Below are positions 1-7,197 of a stretch of 11,456 nt of DNA, piece after piece (the stretch's first letter is position 1; each line of letters opens with the position of its first letter). The position numbers and the translations under genes were made by a program. Origin of the DNA: RGIG5579 sp045590715. Its GTDB lineage: Bacteria; Bacillota; Clostridia; Oscillospirales; SIG627. The notes beneath the pieces are model-generated. The model saw nothing but the letters and a program-made list of their open reading frames with translations, had not been told where the DNA came from and ran no database searches. The DNA is taken from the NCBI GenBank assembly GCA_045590715.1, contig JAZNRO010000030.1, positions 1-11,456 on the forward strand. The letters run 5' to 3'.

Positions 1-10
1 CTTTTTTCAT
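1..10 (-). CDS. Possible first codons of a leftward gene (M-K-K), runs off the window
   Basis: Read on the minus strand, an ATG at 10-8 is followed by two lysine codons. A GGAGGA lies 8 nt upstream (24-19), a very good ribosome site. Only ten bases are visible, so no product can be proposed; an M-K-K start is common, for example in signal peptides. The same bases can be read on the plus strand as a gene ending Leu-Phe-Ser-TAG at 12, so this call is an alternative, not a certainty. Confidence 0.35.
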
Positions 11-14
11 AGAT

Positions 15-81
15 AAATCCTCCGATTGTGTTTTTTCGACTGGCAGGTCGTTTTTATCTTATCACAATCGGAGGATTTTTT
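15..81. terminator. Perfect 16 bp dyad: plus-strand terminator or RBS-masking leader hairpin
   Basis: Arm 15-30 (AAATCCTCCGATTGTG) is the exact reverse complement of 63-78. The 32-base loop holds a small hairpin of its own, CGAC/GTCG at 37-40 and 47-50. On the plus strand the second arm runs into six T (76-81), as in an intrinsic terminator for a gene ending near position 12. On the minus strand the arm nearer the gene contains the GGAGGA that would serve an ATG at 10. A transcript carrying both arms would hide that ribosome site. The sequence alone does not decide between the two readings. Confidence 0.5.
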
Positions 82-102
82 CTTACCGGTTAACCTCTAC
101 TG

Positions 103-128
103 AACCACGCGACTATCGCGTGGTTTTC
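103..128 (+). terminator. Short hairpin with weak T tail, terminator-like
   Basis: AACCACGCG (103-111) pairs with CGCGTGGTT (117-125) around the loop ACTAT: a 9 bp GC-rich stem. The plus strand continues TTTTC, a short and interrupted T tract; the minus strand has no T tract. It may back up the neighbouring terminators or be part of a leader for a gene to the left. No ORF of note lies between 82 and 176. Confidence 0.4.
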
Positions 129-132
129 TTTA

Positions 133-172
133 TACAAAAAAATGCTCAACGCTTTTCGCGTTGAGCATTTTT
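133..172 (-). terminator. Strong bidirectional terminator after the P-type ATPase gene
   Basis: A 15 bp stem (138-152 with 158-172) closes over a five-base loop, TTTTC. The minus strand runs into seven T followed by GTATA, a few bases past the ATPase stop codon at 177-179. The plus strand also ends in five T, so it can stop transcripts from both sides. This makes the ATPase the last gene of its unit. Confidence 0.88.
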
Positions 173-176
173 AATT

Positions 177-2822
177 TTATTTCTTTTCTTCTTTTTTACA
201 CTGAAGGTATTTTACGCCTTCCACCAAAGGAATTACAAGTACTGCCAGGATAAGGCCAATGAGGTATTCGCCAAAGCCGATAGGAGTAAAGTCAAAAATC
301 TTTGCAAGGAAGGGTACTTCGATCACGAGGGTGGTAAGAAAAAGCGCCGCCACGCCTGCCATCCACAGCCACTTATTCTGCTTCTTGATAGCAAAAATAG
401 AGCCTCTGCGGGAGCGCAGGTTAAAGGACTGGAAGATCTCTGCCATAGAAAGAGTAAGGAAGGCCATGGTAGTTCCGTGCTCGGCACCGCCAATTTTATC
501 ACCGATAAAGTAAGCGATCAAAGTGAGAATGGCAACGAGAGCACCCTGATAGAAAATATCAAATCCAACACCGCCGGAGAAGATGCCTTCGGAAGAATCA
601 CGGGGCTTCTGCTTCATAGCGTCCGCTTCCTGATGCTCCATACCAAGGGCAAGAGCGGGAAGGCTATCAGTAATGAGGTTGATCCAAAGAAGGTGTACGG
701 GCTTTAAGAGAGTGAAACTCATCATAGATGCAACGAAAACGCCGATCACTTCACTTAAATTAGAGGACAGAAGGAACTGAATGGCTTTTCTGATATTGGA
801 GTAGATCTTTCTTCCCTCTTCTACTGCCGCTACGATGGTAGCAAAGTTATCGTCAGCCAGGATCATATCAGCTACGTTCTTGGTAACGTCTGTACCGGTG
901 ATACCCATACCAACGCCGATATCGGCGGTCTTGATACTGGGGGCGTCATTGACGCCGTCGCCGGTCATAGCAGTAACCATACCTTTTCTCTTCCAGGCGG
1001 ATACGATACGCACCTTATGCTCCGGCTGAACTCTGGCGTATACGGAGTACTTTTCAACCACTTCGTCCAGTTCTTCATCGGAAAGTTTATCCAGTTCAGC
1101 GCCTAAAATAGCGCCGCTGGCATCTTCCAGGATACCAAGGTCGCGACCGATGGCAACGGCGGTATCAATGTGGTCACCGGTAATCATCACAACGCGGATG
1201 CTGGCATCACGGCAAGCATTCACAGCGCCTTTTACTTCAGGGCGGACGGGGTCGATCATACCGCAAAGACCCAGGAAAATAAGATCCTTCTCCAGGGCTT
1301 CGGAGGTAGCTTCTTCCGGTTTTTCAGTAAGAGGAGTAAAGGCGCAGGCAAGAACGCGCAGTGCGCTGTCTGCCATTTCCTTGTTTTCCTTCAAGATCTC
1401 TGATCTGGTTTCATCGTCCAGGGCTACAACGCCTTTTTCGGAAAGGAATTTTGTGCAGCGGCGAAGCAGTTCATCGGGGGCGCCTTTGGTAAACTGGACC
1501 AGATCGTCACCGCAGGTATGAACGGTGGTCATCATTTTTCTGCCGGAATCAAAGGGAACTTCGGTAATACGGGGGAATTCCAGTTTCAGATCGTTTTTAT
1601 CAAAACCGGACTTATAAGCAAAGTTTACAAGGGCACACTCGGTAGGCTCGCCAACCGCTTCCCCTTTCTCTCTGTCATACTCTGCATCGGAAGAAAGGGC
1701 CATGCCCTTTGCTAAAAGTTCATCATCGCAGGAATAAGAACGGACAACGGTCATTTTATTCTGGGTCAGAGTACCGGTTTTATCAGAGCAGATCACCTGG
1801 GCGCAGCCGAGAGTTTCTACGGCGGTAAGCTTACGGATCACGGCACTACGCTTTGACATTTTGGTAACGCCGATGGATAAAACGATGGTAACAACGGCGG
1901 CAAGACCTTCGGGAATAGCGGCAACGGCAAGGCTTACCGCTACCATAAAGGAATCCAGAAAATCAACGAACTTGGGCGCCTCCCCGCCGGCAAAACCGCG
2001 CACGATCTCTACGCCGAAAATGAAGATACAAATGCCCAGTACCAGCCAGGTAAGAGTTTTGGAAAGAGCGGCAAGACGGATCTGCAAAGGAGTTTCCTCG
2101 TCTTTTGCTTCTGTCAGAGCATCGGCAATTTTACCCATCTGGGTCTCCATTCCGGTACTGCATACTACCGCTTTACCGCGGCCGTATACAACGGTGCTAC
2201 CCATATAGCACATATTTTTGCGGTCACCCAAGGCAACGTTACCATCCGCAGAGGTAAGAGCTTCGGAAATCTTATCAACGGGAACGGATTCGCCGGTCAA
2301 AGCGGCTTCTTCAATTTTTAAAGAAGCGGATTCCAAAATGCGGCAATCGGCAGGAACGGAATCGCCTGCTTCCAAAAGGATCACGTCTCCGGGAACAATA
2401 TCTTCACTTTTTACAAACTCCATTTTGCCGTCGCGAAGAACTCTACAAGTAGCGGCAGTCATGGTTTTCAACGCTTCAATGGCCTGCTCTGCCTTGCTCT
2501 CTTGTACTACGCCTAAAACCGCGTTTAAAACAACGACAAAGAGGATGATAAATACGTCAGCAAAGCCTTCGCTCTCACCGTGAACGGAACTGGAGATGAC
2601 GGAAGTAATAGCAGATACGGCAGCCGCCGCCAAAAGCACCAGGATCATGGGATTTGCCAGTTCCTTTAAGAACTTCTGCAAAAGGCTCTGCTTTTTTCCT
2701 TCGGCAAGTTTATTCTTACCGAATTTTTCCATTCTTTTTTCCGCTTCAGAGGAACTGATTCCCTCTTCATGGGAAGAAAGATCGGATAAAACTTCTTCCC
2801 TGTTTTCAAGATAGTGTTTCAT
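177..2822 (-). CDS. P-type (P2A-like) cation-transporting ATPase, probably Ca2+/Mn2+ efflux
   Basis: 881-residue membrane pump, full length for the P2A family, using ATP to move a divalent cation out of the cytoplasm. Visible elements in order: actuator-domain TGES at 176-179; M4 PEGL at 304-307; phosphorylation motif DKTGT with Asp347; nucleotide-site KGAPD at 446-450; TGD at 548-550; hinge GDGVNDAP at 621-628. About ten membrane segments fit, roughly at 57-75, 87-105, 257-275, 291-317, 680-700, 709-728, 753-774, 784-802, 817-837 and 852-872. Residues equivalent to the SERCA calcium ligands appear present: Glu305 (M4), Asn688 and Glu691 (M5), Asn715/Thr718/Asp719 (M6), possibly Glu795 (M8). 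The ATG is preceded by AAAGGA. The gene stands alone between its riboswitch leader and a terminator. Ion identity is inferred: the family and ligands suggest Ca2+ or Mn2+, and the yybP-ykoY-type leader favours Mn2+, as with Lactococcus YoaB and pneumococcal MgtA. Confidence 0.93.
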   Translation of the reverse strand: MKHYLENREEVLSDLSSHEEGISSSEAEKRMEKFGKNKLAEGKKQSLLQKFLKELANPMILVLLAAAAVSAITSVISSSVHGESEGFADVFIILFVVVLNAVLGVVQESKAEQAIEALKTMTAATCRVLRDGKMEFVKSEDIVPGDVILLEAGDSVPADCRILESASLKIEEAALTGESVPVDKISEALTSADGNVALGDRKNMCYMGSTVVYGRGKAVVCSTGMETQMGKIADALTEAKDEETPLQIRLAALSKTLTWLVLGICIFIFGVEIVRGFAGGEAPKFVDFLDSFMVAVSLAVAAIPEGLAAVVTIVLSIGVTKMSKRSAVIRKLTAVETLGCAQVICSDKTGTLTQNKMTVVRSYSCDDELLAKGMALSSDAEYDREKGEAVGEPTECALVNFAYKSGFDKNDLKLEFPRITEVPFDSGRKMMTTVHTCGDDLVQFTKGAPDELLRRCTKFLSEKGVVALDDETRSEILKENKEMADSALRVLACAFTPLTEKPEEATSEALEKDLIFLGLCGMIDPVRPEVKGAVNACRDASIRVVMITGDHIDTAVAIGRDLGILEDASGAILGAELDKLSDEELDEVVEKYSVYARVQPEHKVRIVSAWKRKGMVTAMTGDGVNDAPSIKTADIGVGMGITGTDVTKNVADMILADDNFATIVAAVEEGRKIYSNIRKAIQFLLSSNLSEVIGVFVASMMSFTLLKPVHLLWINLITDSLPALALGMEHQEADAMKQKPRDSSEGIFSGGVGFDIFYQGALVAILTLIAYFIGDKIGGAEHGTTMAFLTLSMAEIFQSFNLRSRRGSIFAIKKQNKWLWMAGVAALFLTTLVIEVPFLAKIFDFTPIGFGEYLIGLILAVLVIPLVEGVKYLQCKKEEKK

Positions 2823-2847
2823 GAGTCAATTTTTTCCTTTCATCAAA

Positions 2848-2878
2848 ACAAAAAAATCTCGGTACCGCTGTACCGAGA
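2848..2878 (-). terminator. Riboswitch-controlled terminator in the ATPase leader
   Basis: On the minus strand TCTCGGTAC (2878-2870) pairs with GTACCGAGA (2865-2857) around four bases, giving a 9 bp stem. Seven T and then GTTTT follow. It lies about 25 nt before the ATPase ATG and downstream of that gene's own promoter, so it must act as a conditional terminator. Its first arm overlaps the antiterminator described at 2867-2897. Confidence 0.87.
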
Positions 2879-2897
2879 AACATTTCTCTCGCACAGC
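2867..2897 (-). promoter_or_regulatory. Antiterminator helix competing with the leader terminator
   Basis: Minus-strand GCTGTGCGAGA (2897-2887) can pair with TCTC (2878-2875) plus GTACAGC (2873-2867), leaving one bulged G at 2874. That gives 11 pairs including one G-U. The 3' half uses the same bases as the 5' arm of the terminator at 2857-2878, so the two structures exclude each other. This is the usual expression platform of a transcriptional riboswitch. The pairing is read directly from the sequence; which state is ligand-bound is inferred from yybP-ykoY ON switches. Confidence 0.7.
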
Positions 2898-2905
2898 AAA
2901 ACCGT

Positions 2906-2993
2906 ACAAGAGTCTGGTTATTTAAGAGATGCCAAACCTAGAAAGGTTGAAATGTTGACATATCACGCTTTCGCGCTAACTACTCCCTCATGT
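2906..2993 (-). ncRNA. yybP-ykoY family (Mn2+-sensing) riboswitch aptamer
   Basis: The minus-strand leader fits the known yybP-ykoY fold. P1 is ACATGAG (2993-2987) with CTCTTGT (2912-2906), one mismatch. Next comes the hallmark GGAGTAG (2986-2980). A GAAA-capped hairpin CGC/GCG follows (2975-2966), as in the P2 of the Lactococcus yoaB aptamer. An imperfect helix of ATG with CAT encloses a loop TCAACATTTC, a capped AACCT/AGGTT helix and TGG, matching the L3 leg of that aptamer. The 3' strand AACCAGA leads back into P1. The extra P4 hairpin of yoaB seems absent. Members of this family bind Mn2+ in the L1/L3 pocket and switch on exporters such as P-type ATPases. Identification is by motif and secondary structure remembered from the family, without a covariance search. 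Confidence 0.78.
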
Positions 2994-3000
2994 TAGACTT

Positions 3001-3028
3001 ATTATATCACAAATTTTACCAATGTCAA
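3001..3028 (-). promoter_or_regulatory. Consensus sigma-A promoter of the riboswitch-ATPase unit
   Basis: TTGACA (3028-3023) and TATAAT (3006-3001) are perfect -35 and -10 boxes with a 16 bp spacer on the minus strand. Transcription should start near 2994, exactly where the aptamer P1 helix begins. The -35 box directly abuts the T-rich tail of the rsmG terminator, so the unit is cleanly separated from the upstream operon. Confidence 0.9.
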
Positions 3029-3060
3029 GAAAAAGAAATCGCCGAAATTCGGCAATTTCT
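3029..3060 (-). terminator. Terminator of the mnmE-mnmG-rsmG operon
   Basis: An 11-position stem, 3034-3044 with 3050-3060 and one C/A mismatch, has the loop AAATT. On the minus strand it ends in a T-rich tail (TTTCTTTTTCTT). It begins 13 bases after the rsmG stop codon. The tail reaches the -35 box of the next promoter. Confidence 0.83.
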
Positions 3061-3073
3061 TTCTCAAAATTTG

Positions 3074-3868
3074 TTATAAACTCTTTTTTACCATTTGTGA
3101 CCATTTTCTGGGATAAGTAGGCTGAGTGGCTTTCTTTTTCTCTATCACTACAAAATAGCGGGAGGCATTTGCAAAGTCTGTGATTTTTTCCTTTTCTTCC
3201 AGAGAAAAATCCATTTCCTGTGCAAAATCAAGGTCGATTTTTACCTCTTTTACCTCTTTCAGTTTGCCGCTCAGCATCGGAATTGCTCTGATACTATCTT
3301 GTACCTCTTCCGGGGTTTTCATACCTTTCATAGCGCAGAAAACACCGCCCACTCGAACAAAGGGCAAGCAAAGTTCGCAAAGCACAGGAAGATATGCTAC
3401 CGCACGGGACATACAAAAATCAAACTTTTCCCGATAAAGGCCCCCTTTGGCAGAGGCAAGTTCTTCCCCTCTTCCCCACAAAGGAATCACCTTATCAAGA
3501 CCCAAAGCCGTAGCATTTTCCGACAGAGCAGTGATCTTCTTTTCGGTACTGTCGATCATGGTAAGAGAGATCTCCGGGCAAACGGATGCCAAGGGAAGCC
3601 CGGGAAATCCGCCGCCGCAACCGATATCGCAAAAGCTTTTTTTCTCTTCTCTAGCCTTTTGAAATTCATCCAGTTCCAAAAGGGTAAGAGAGTCAATGAT
3701 GTGTTTTAAGGTAACGTCAATAGGCGAAACCAGAGAGGTAATATTGATTTTTTCATTGGTTTCTACGATTCTGTCGTAAAGAAGGGAAAGTCTCTCAAGG
3801 CTCTCTTCATCAGCGGCGGCTGGAACGGATCTTGCGATCAGTTCCAAATACTTTTTATCAAGTGGCAT
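3074..3868 (-). CDS. rsmG: 16S rRNA (guanine-527-N7)-methyltransferase RsmG (GidB)
   Basis: 264-residue SAM-dependent methyltransferase that adds a methyl to N7 of G527 in 16S rRNA; loss in other bacteria gives low-level streptomycin resistance. The SAM-binding motif DIGCGGGFPG is at 81-90, the acidic strand-2 motif DSTEKK at 106-111, and the family-specific SRAV at 154-157. The C-terminus keeps the YPRK motif (252-255) but continues WSQMVKKSL instead of the more usual Gly/Pro-rich tail. The ATG lies two bases after the mnmG stop, and its ribosome site GAGAGG sits inside the last mnmG codons, so the two are translationally linked. It is the last gene of the operon, followed by a terminator. 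Confidence 0.95.
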   Translation of the reverse strand: MPLDKKYLELIARSVPAAADEESLERLSLLYDRIVETNEKINITSLVSPIDVTLKHIIDSLTLLELDEFQKAREEKKSFCDIGCGGGFPGLPLASVCPEISLTMIDSTEKKITALSENATALGLDKVIPLWGRGEELASAKGGLYREKFDFCMSRAVAYLPVLCELCLPFVRVGGVFCAMKGMKTPEEVQDSIRAIPMLSGKLKEVKEVKIDLDFAQEMDFSLEEKEKITDFANASRYFVVIEKKKATQPTYPRKWSQMVKKSL

Positions 3869-3870
3869 AA

Positions 3871-5757
3871 CTACCTCTCATTCATATTCAGATAAATCAA
3901 AAGAACGGTGATATCCGCAGGAGAAACGCCAGAAATACGGGACGCTCTGCCGATATTTTCCGGTCTGATCTGGGAAAGTTTTTGTCTTGCTTCCAGGCGA
4001 AGGCCCTCGATTTTGTGATAATCAATATCACCGGGCAAAGGCTTTGATTCCAGCTTTCTGAACTGCTGTGCCTGGATCATCTGCCGCTTGATATAACCGG
4101 CGTATTTGATCTCAATTTCCGCCCTTTCGAAAATTTCCTTGGAAAGATCGGGTCTTGAAGGGTCAACGGAAGTTAAACCTTCGTAACCGAGGCCGGGACG
4201 GCGGATGAGATCCGCAAGTTTTACTCCCCCAGTTACCTTTTGGCTGCCCAAGGATTCTAACAGTTCATTCAATTTTTCACTAGGCGGCAGGAAGGTAGAT
4301 TCCGCCCGTTCTATTTCATTATCAATCAGTTTGAATTTTTCTGTTTTTGCTTCATAGAGTTTATCGTCAATGAGCCCTACTCTTCTGCCCTCTTCCAAAA
4401 GGCGGCGGTCCGCGTTATCCTGGCGGAGAAGCAAACGGTACTCACAACGGCTGGTCATCATTCGATAAGGCTCGTTGGTACCTTTTGTTACAAGGTCGTC
4501 GATCAGGGTACCGATATAACTGGTATCGCGGGTAAGGATCATCTCTTCCTCTCCCCGGGCACGGAGTGCCGCGTTGATACCGGCAATAAGTCCCTGGCAG
4601 GCCGCTTCTTCATAGCCGCTGGTACCGTTAAACTGTCCGGCACCGAAAAGTCCCGGAAAGTCTTTGAATTCTAAGGTAGGCCGAAGCTGAGTGGGATCGA
4701 TACAATCGTATTCAATGGCGTAGGCAGTGCGCATAACTCTGGCGTTTTCAAGGCCTACGATAGAATGAATAACCTGGTTTTGAACGTCTTCCGGTAAAGA
4801 AGAAGAAAGGCCCTGAACGTAGATCTCCCTCGTATCTTTGCCCATAGGTTCCAAAAAGAGCTGATGACGCTCTTTATCAGGAAAACGCATAACCTTATCT
4901 TCAATACTGGGACAATATCTGGGTCCGGTACTTTGAATCTCACCGGCGTACAAGGGCGAACGGTGGATATTTTCCCGAATGATCTGGTGGGTACGGGAAT
5001 TGGTATAAACCACGTAGCACTTTTTCTGCTCTTCTTTTAGAAAGGCATCAGAATCGGTATGGCAAGAGAAGCACGCGGGATTCTCATCCCCCTCCTGTAC
5101 TTCGCATTTATCGTAATCAATGCTATATGCGTGAATTCTGGCGGGAGTTCCCGTTTTGAAACGGCGGAAGGAGATTCCCATTTTTTCAAGGGACTTTGTC
5201 AGAAAGGTTGCAGGATAAAAATTATCGGGTCCGGCGGAGTAAGAAACGGCGCCTACCACAATATTGGAATTTAAATACGTACCGGCACAAATAACCACGT
5301 TTTCACATTCATATAAAGCGCCAAAGCGGGTAATAACGCGGTAAATATCTCCGTCTTTTTCGATATCAGTAATTTCTGCCTGGACAAGACGAAGATTTTC
5401 GGTGTTTTCACACACGTTTTTCATATAGTGATGGTAAGAAGAACGGTCTGACTGCTGACGAAGAGAGTGAACTGCAGGGCCTTTTCCCAGATTGAGCATA
5501 CGGCTCTGTAGGGCGTTTTTATCCGCTGCTCTGCCCATTTCTCCGCCCAAGGCGTCGATCTCATACACCAGGTGCCCTTTGCCTGTTCCGCCAATGGAAG
5601 GATTACAGGGCATATTGCCTACCGCTTCCAGGGAGAGGGTAAACAAGATGGTATCCACTCCCATACGGGCACTGGCAAGAGCGGCCTCAAGTCCCGCGTG
5701 ACCGGCACCGATGACGCAAACCTTGCATTTACCGGAATTGAAAATTACGTGTTCCAA
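3871..5757 (-). CDS. mnmG: tRNA uridine-34 modification enzyme MnmG (GidA), TTG start
   Basis: 628-residue FAD-dependent partner of MnmE; together they place a (carboxymethyl)aminomethyl group on C5 of wobble uridine 34 of several tRNAs, in the cytoplasm. The FAD-binding GAGHAG is at 17-22. Signature blocks are CNPSIGGTGKGHL from 51, RYCPSIEDK at 280-288 with the conserved Cys282, and GAGQFNGTSGYEEAA at 372-386. The C-terminal helical domain ends in the usual SGVSPADI. Length is normal. The first codon is TTG: no ATG is suitably placed, and AAAGGAG (5770-5764) lies six bases upstream of the TTG. That ribosome site overlaps the mnmE stop codon, and the intergenic gap is only 11 bases. This agrees with joint expression of the two subunits. 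Confidence 0.96.
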   Translation of the reverse strand: MEHVIFNSGKCKVCVIGAGHAGLEAALASARMGVDTILFTLSLEAVGNMPCNPSIGGTGKGHLVYEIDALGGEMGRAADKNALQSRMLNLGKGPAVHSLRQQSDRSSYHHYMKNVCENTENLRLVQAEITDIEKDGDIYRVITRFGALYECENVVICAGTYLNSNIVVGAVSYSAGPDNFYPATFLTKSLEKMGISFRRFKTGTPARIHAYSIDYDKCEVQEGDENPACFSCHTDSDAFLKEEQKKCYVVYTNSRTHQIIRENIHRSPLYAGEIQSTGPRYCPSIEDKVMRFPDKERHQLFLEPMGKDTREIYVQGLSSSLPEDVQNQVIHSIVGLENARVMRTAYAIEYDCIDPTQLRPTLEFKDFPGLFGAGQFNGTSGYEEAACQGLIAGINAALRARGEEEMILTRDTSYIGTLIDDLVTKGTNEPYRMMTSRCEYRLLLRQDNADRRLLEEGRRVGLIDDKLYEAKTEKFKLIDNEIERAESTFLPPSEKLNELLESLGSQKVTGGVKLADLIRRPGLGYEGLTSVDPSRPDLSKEIFERAEIEIKYAGYIKRQMIQAQQFRKLESKPLPGDIDYHKIEGLRLEARQKLSQIRPENIGRASRISGVSPADITVLLIYLNMNER

Positions 5758-5763
5758 AATTTA

Positions 5764-5770
5764 CTCCTTT
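5764..5770 (-). promoter_or_regulatory. Ribosome site that fixes the TTG start of mnmG
   Basis: Minus-strand AAAGGAG lies six bases before TTG at 5757-5755 and overlaps the mnmE stop codon (5771-5769). It is the only good Shine-Dalgarno sequence near the start of the conserved MnmG sequence, so the TTG is chosen over later codons. Confidence 0.85.
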
Positions 5771-7148
5771 ATTTTCCTACACAAAAACGGGAAAATACCT
5801 GATCCAAAATCATATCACCGGCACTTTTGCCATCCACTTCAAGAAGGGCGGAAAGGGCTTCTTCCATCGTTAATGAAGCAAGGTCCTTCAGGCCGGTTTC
5901 AATCTGTTCTTTTGCCGTATTGATAAGGTCCGCGCATTTTTCCAGCTGAACCTTTTGTCTTACGTTGGTTAAGATCTGCCCCTCACGAAGGGCGGCGCGA
6001 TCGGATATAAATAAGTCTTCAATTTTCTCAATCAAAGGATTGATATCGCTTTCTTCTACAAAGGAAAATTCAAAGCCTTCTCCCAAATCGGAAAACACAG
6101 AACGATCCAGTTTTCTCTCTTTATCCGCTTTGGTAAAAACAGGAATGATCTTCATCTCTTCCCCGCGCTCCGAAAGCTTTTTAAGCACCCTTTTATCGTC
6201 TTCTTCCAAAGGACGGGACAGGTCAAATAGAGCAAAAACAAGCTCTGCATCGTTTAGGGTCTGAAGGGCCTTTTCCATACCGAAAAGCTCTACTTTATCA
6301 TCGGTATTCTCCCGAAGTCCGGCGGTATCGGAGAGATTAAGCAGTACCTTGCCTGCTTTTACCGGGTATTCAATAACATCTCTGGTCGTTCCGGGAATAT
6401 CGGTAACGATGGCCTTTTCTTCCCCAAGTAAAAGATTGAAGAAAGTGCTTTTTCCAACATTGGGCTTTCCAACGATAGCACAAGGAATTCCGGAATTTAC
6501 GGCTCTGCCGGTGCGGAAGGTATCAAGAAGCTTTCGGCAGGAAAAACTGATATCGGAAAGACGGGAAATCATTTCTTCATCACTCATAATACCAAGTTCA
6601 TCTTCGGGGTAATCAAGATAGGCCCATAGAGAAGAAGAAACAGAAAGAATTTTTTCGGAAACCTCTTCGATAACTTTAGAAAGCTTGCCTCTGGAGGTTT
6701 TAGAAGAAAGTTTTGCCGCTTCTTCGGTTTTGGCATCCAAGAGATCTGCGATTCCTTCCGCAGAAGTTAAGGACATTTTTCCGTTTACAAAGGCTCTGCG
6801 GGAGAATTCTCCCGGTTTTGCCATTACAGCGCCGGCGCAGAGGACCGCCCGGAGCACCATAGAAGTGATGATCTCACCACCGTGGCAAGCGATTTCCACT
6901 ACGTTTTCACCGGTAAAGGAATGCGGTGCGGGAAAGAAAGTTAAAAGTCCGTCATCTATGATCTCATCACCGGATACAATATCCCCATAGATCTGAACGC
7001 GGGGAGAAAAATCGGTAACTTTTTCGCCCTTTATCGGCGAAAACACTTTCTCTGCCACAAAAAAAGCCTCGGGGCCGGAAATTCGGATCAAAGCAACGCC
7101 GCCTTTTCCGGGCGGAGTTGAAATGGCGGCAATGGTAGAAAAATTCAT
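5769..7148 (-). CDS. mnmE: tRNA modification GTPase MnmE (TrmE)
   Basis: 459-residue GTPase partner of MnmG in wobble uridine modification. The N-terminal formyl-tetrahydrofolate-binding domain shows the usual AAISTPPGKGG start and a VEIACHGG block at 84-91. The G domain has G1 GKPNVGKS (227-234), TTRD (254-257), DTAGL (274-278) and a G4 of TKAD (339-342), where Thr replaces the usual Asn of NKxD. The C-terminus FCVGK (455-459) is the conserved C-x-G-K tail whose Cys is important for modification. The ATG at 7148 has GAAAGGA six bases upstream. It follows jag after 47 bases that contain a strong terminator, and it is joined to mnmG by an 11-base gap. Confidence 0.96.
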   Translation of the reverse strand: MNFSTIAAISTPPGKGGVALIRISGPEAFFVAEKVFSPIKGEKVTDFSPRVQIYGDIVSGDEIIDDGLLTFFPAPHSFTGENVVEIACHGGEIITSMVLRAVLCAGAVMAKPGEFSRRAFVNGKMSLTSAEGIADLLDAKTEEAAKLSSKTSRGKLSKVIEEVSEKILSVSSSLWAYLDYPEDELGIMSDEEMISRLSDISFSCRKLLDTFRTGRAVNSGIPCAIVGKPNVGKSTFFNLLLGEEKAIVTDIPGTTRDVIEYPVKAGKVLLNLSDTAGLRENTDDKVELFGMEKALQTLNDAELVFALFDLSRPLEEDDKRVLKKLSERGEEMKIIPVFTKADKERKLDRSVFSDLGEGFEFSFVEESDINPLIEKIEDLFISDRAALREGQILTNVRQKVQLEKCADLINTAKEQIETGLKDLASLTMEEALSALLEVDGKSAGDMILDQVFSRFCVGK

Positions 7149-7163
7149 ACAGTTCCTTTCAGA

Positions 7164-7197
7164 ATAAAAAAGCGGCGGAGTATCCGCCGCATTTTTT
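7164..7197 (-). terminator. Strong terminator between jag and mnmE
   Basis: GCGGCGGA (7172-7179) pairs with TCCGCCGC (7183-7190) around a three-base loop. On the minus strand six T follow directly (7171-7166). The jag stop codon is at 7198-7196, and only 17 bases separate the T run from the mnmE ATG, with no room for a promoter downstream. It should split or damp expression between the rpmH-jag part and the mnmE-rsmG part of the cluster. Confidence 0.85.

Noticed and set aside
59..67. TTATCACAA resembling a DnaA box
   Set aside because: It is a single site that differs from the consensus at several bases and lies within the 16 bp dyad; no second box is near.
2995..2999. AGTCT pairing with AGACT (2915-2911) as an extension of riboswitch P1
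   Set aside because: Transcription should start near 2994, so the first arm would mostly be missing; the ACATGAG/CTCTTGT helix fits the family better.
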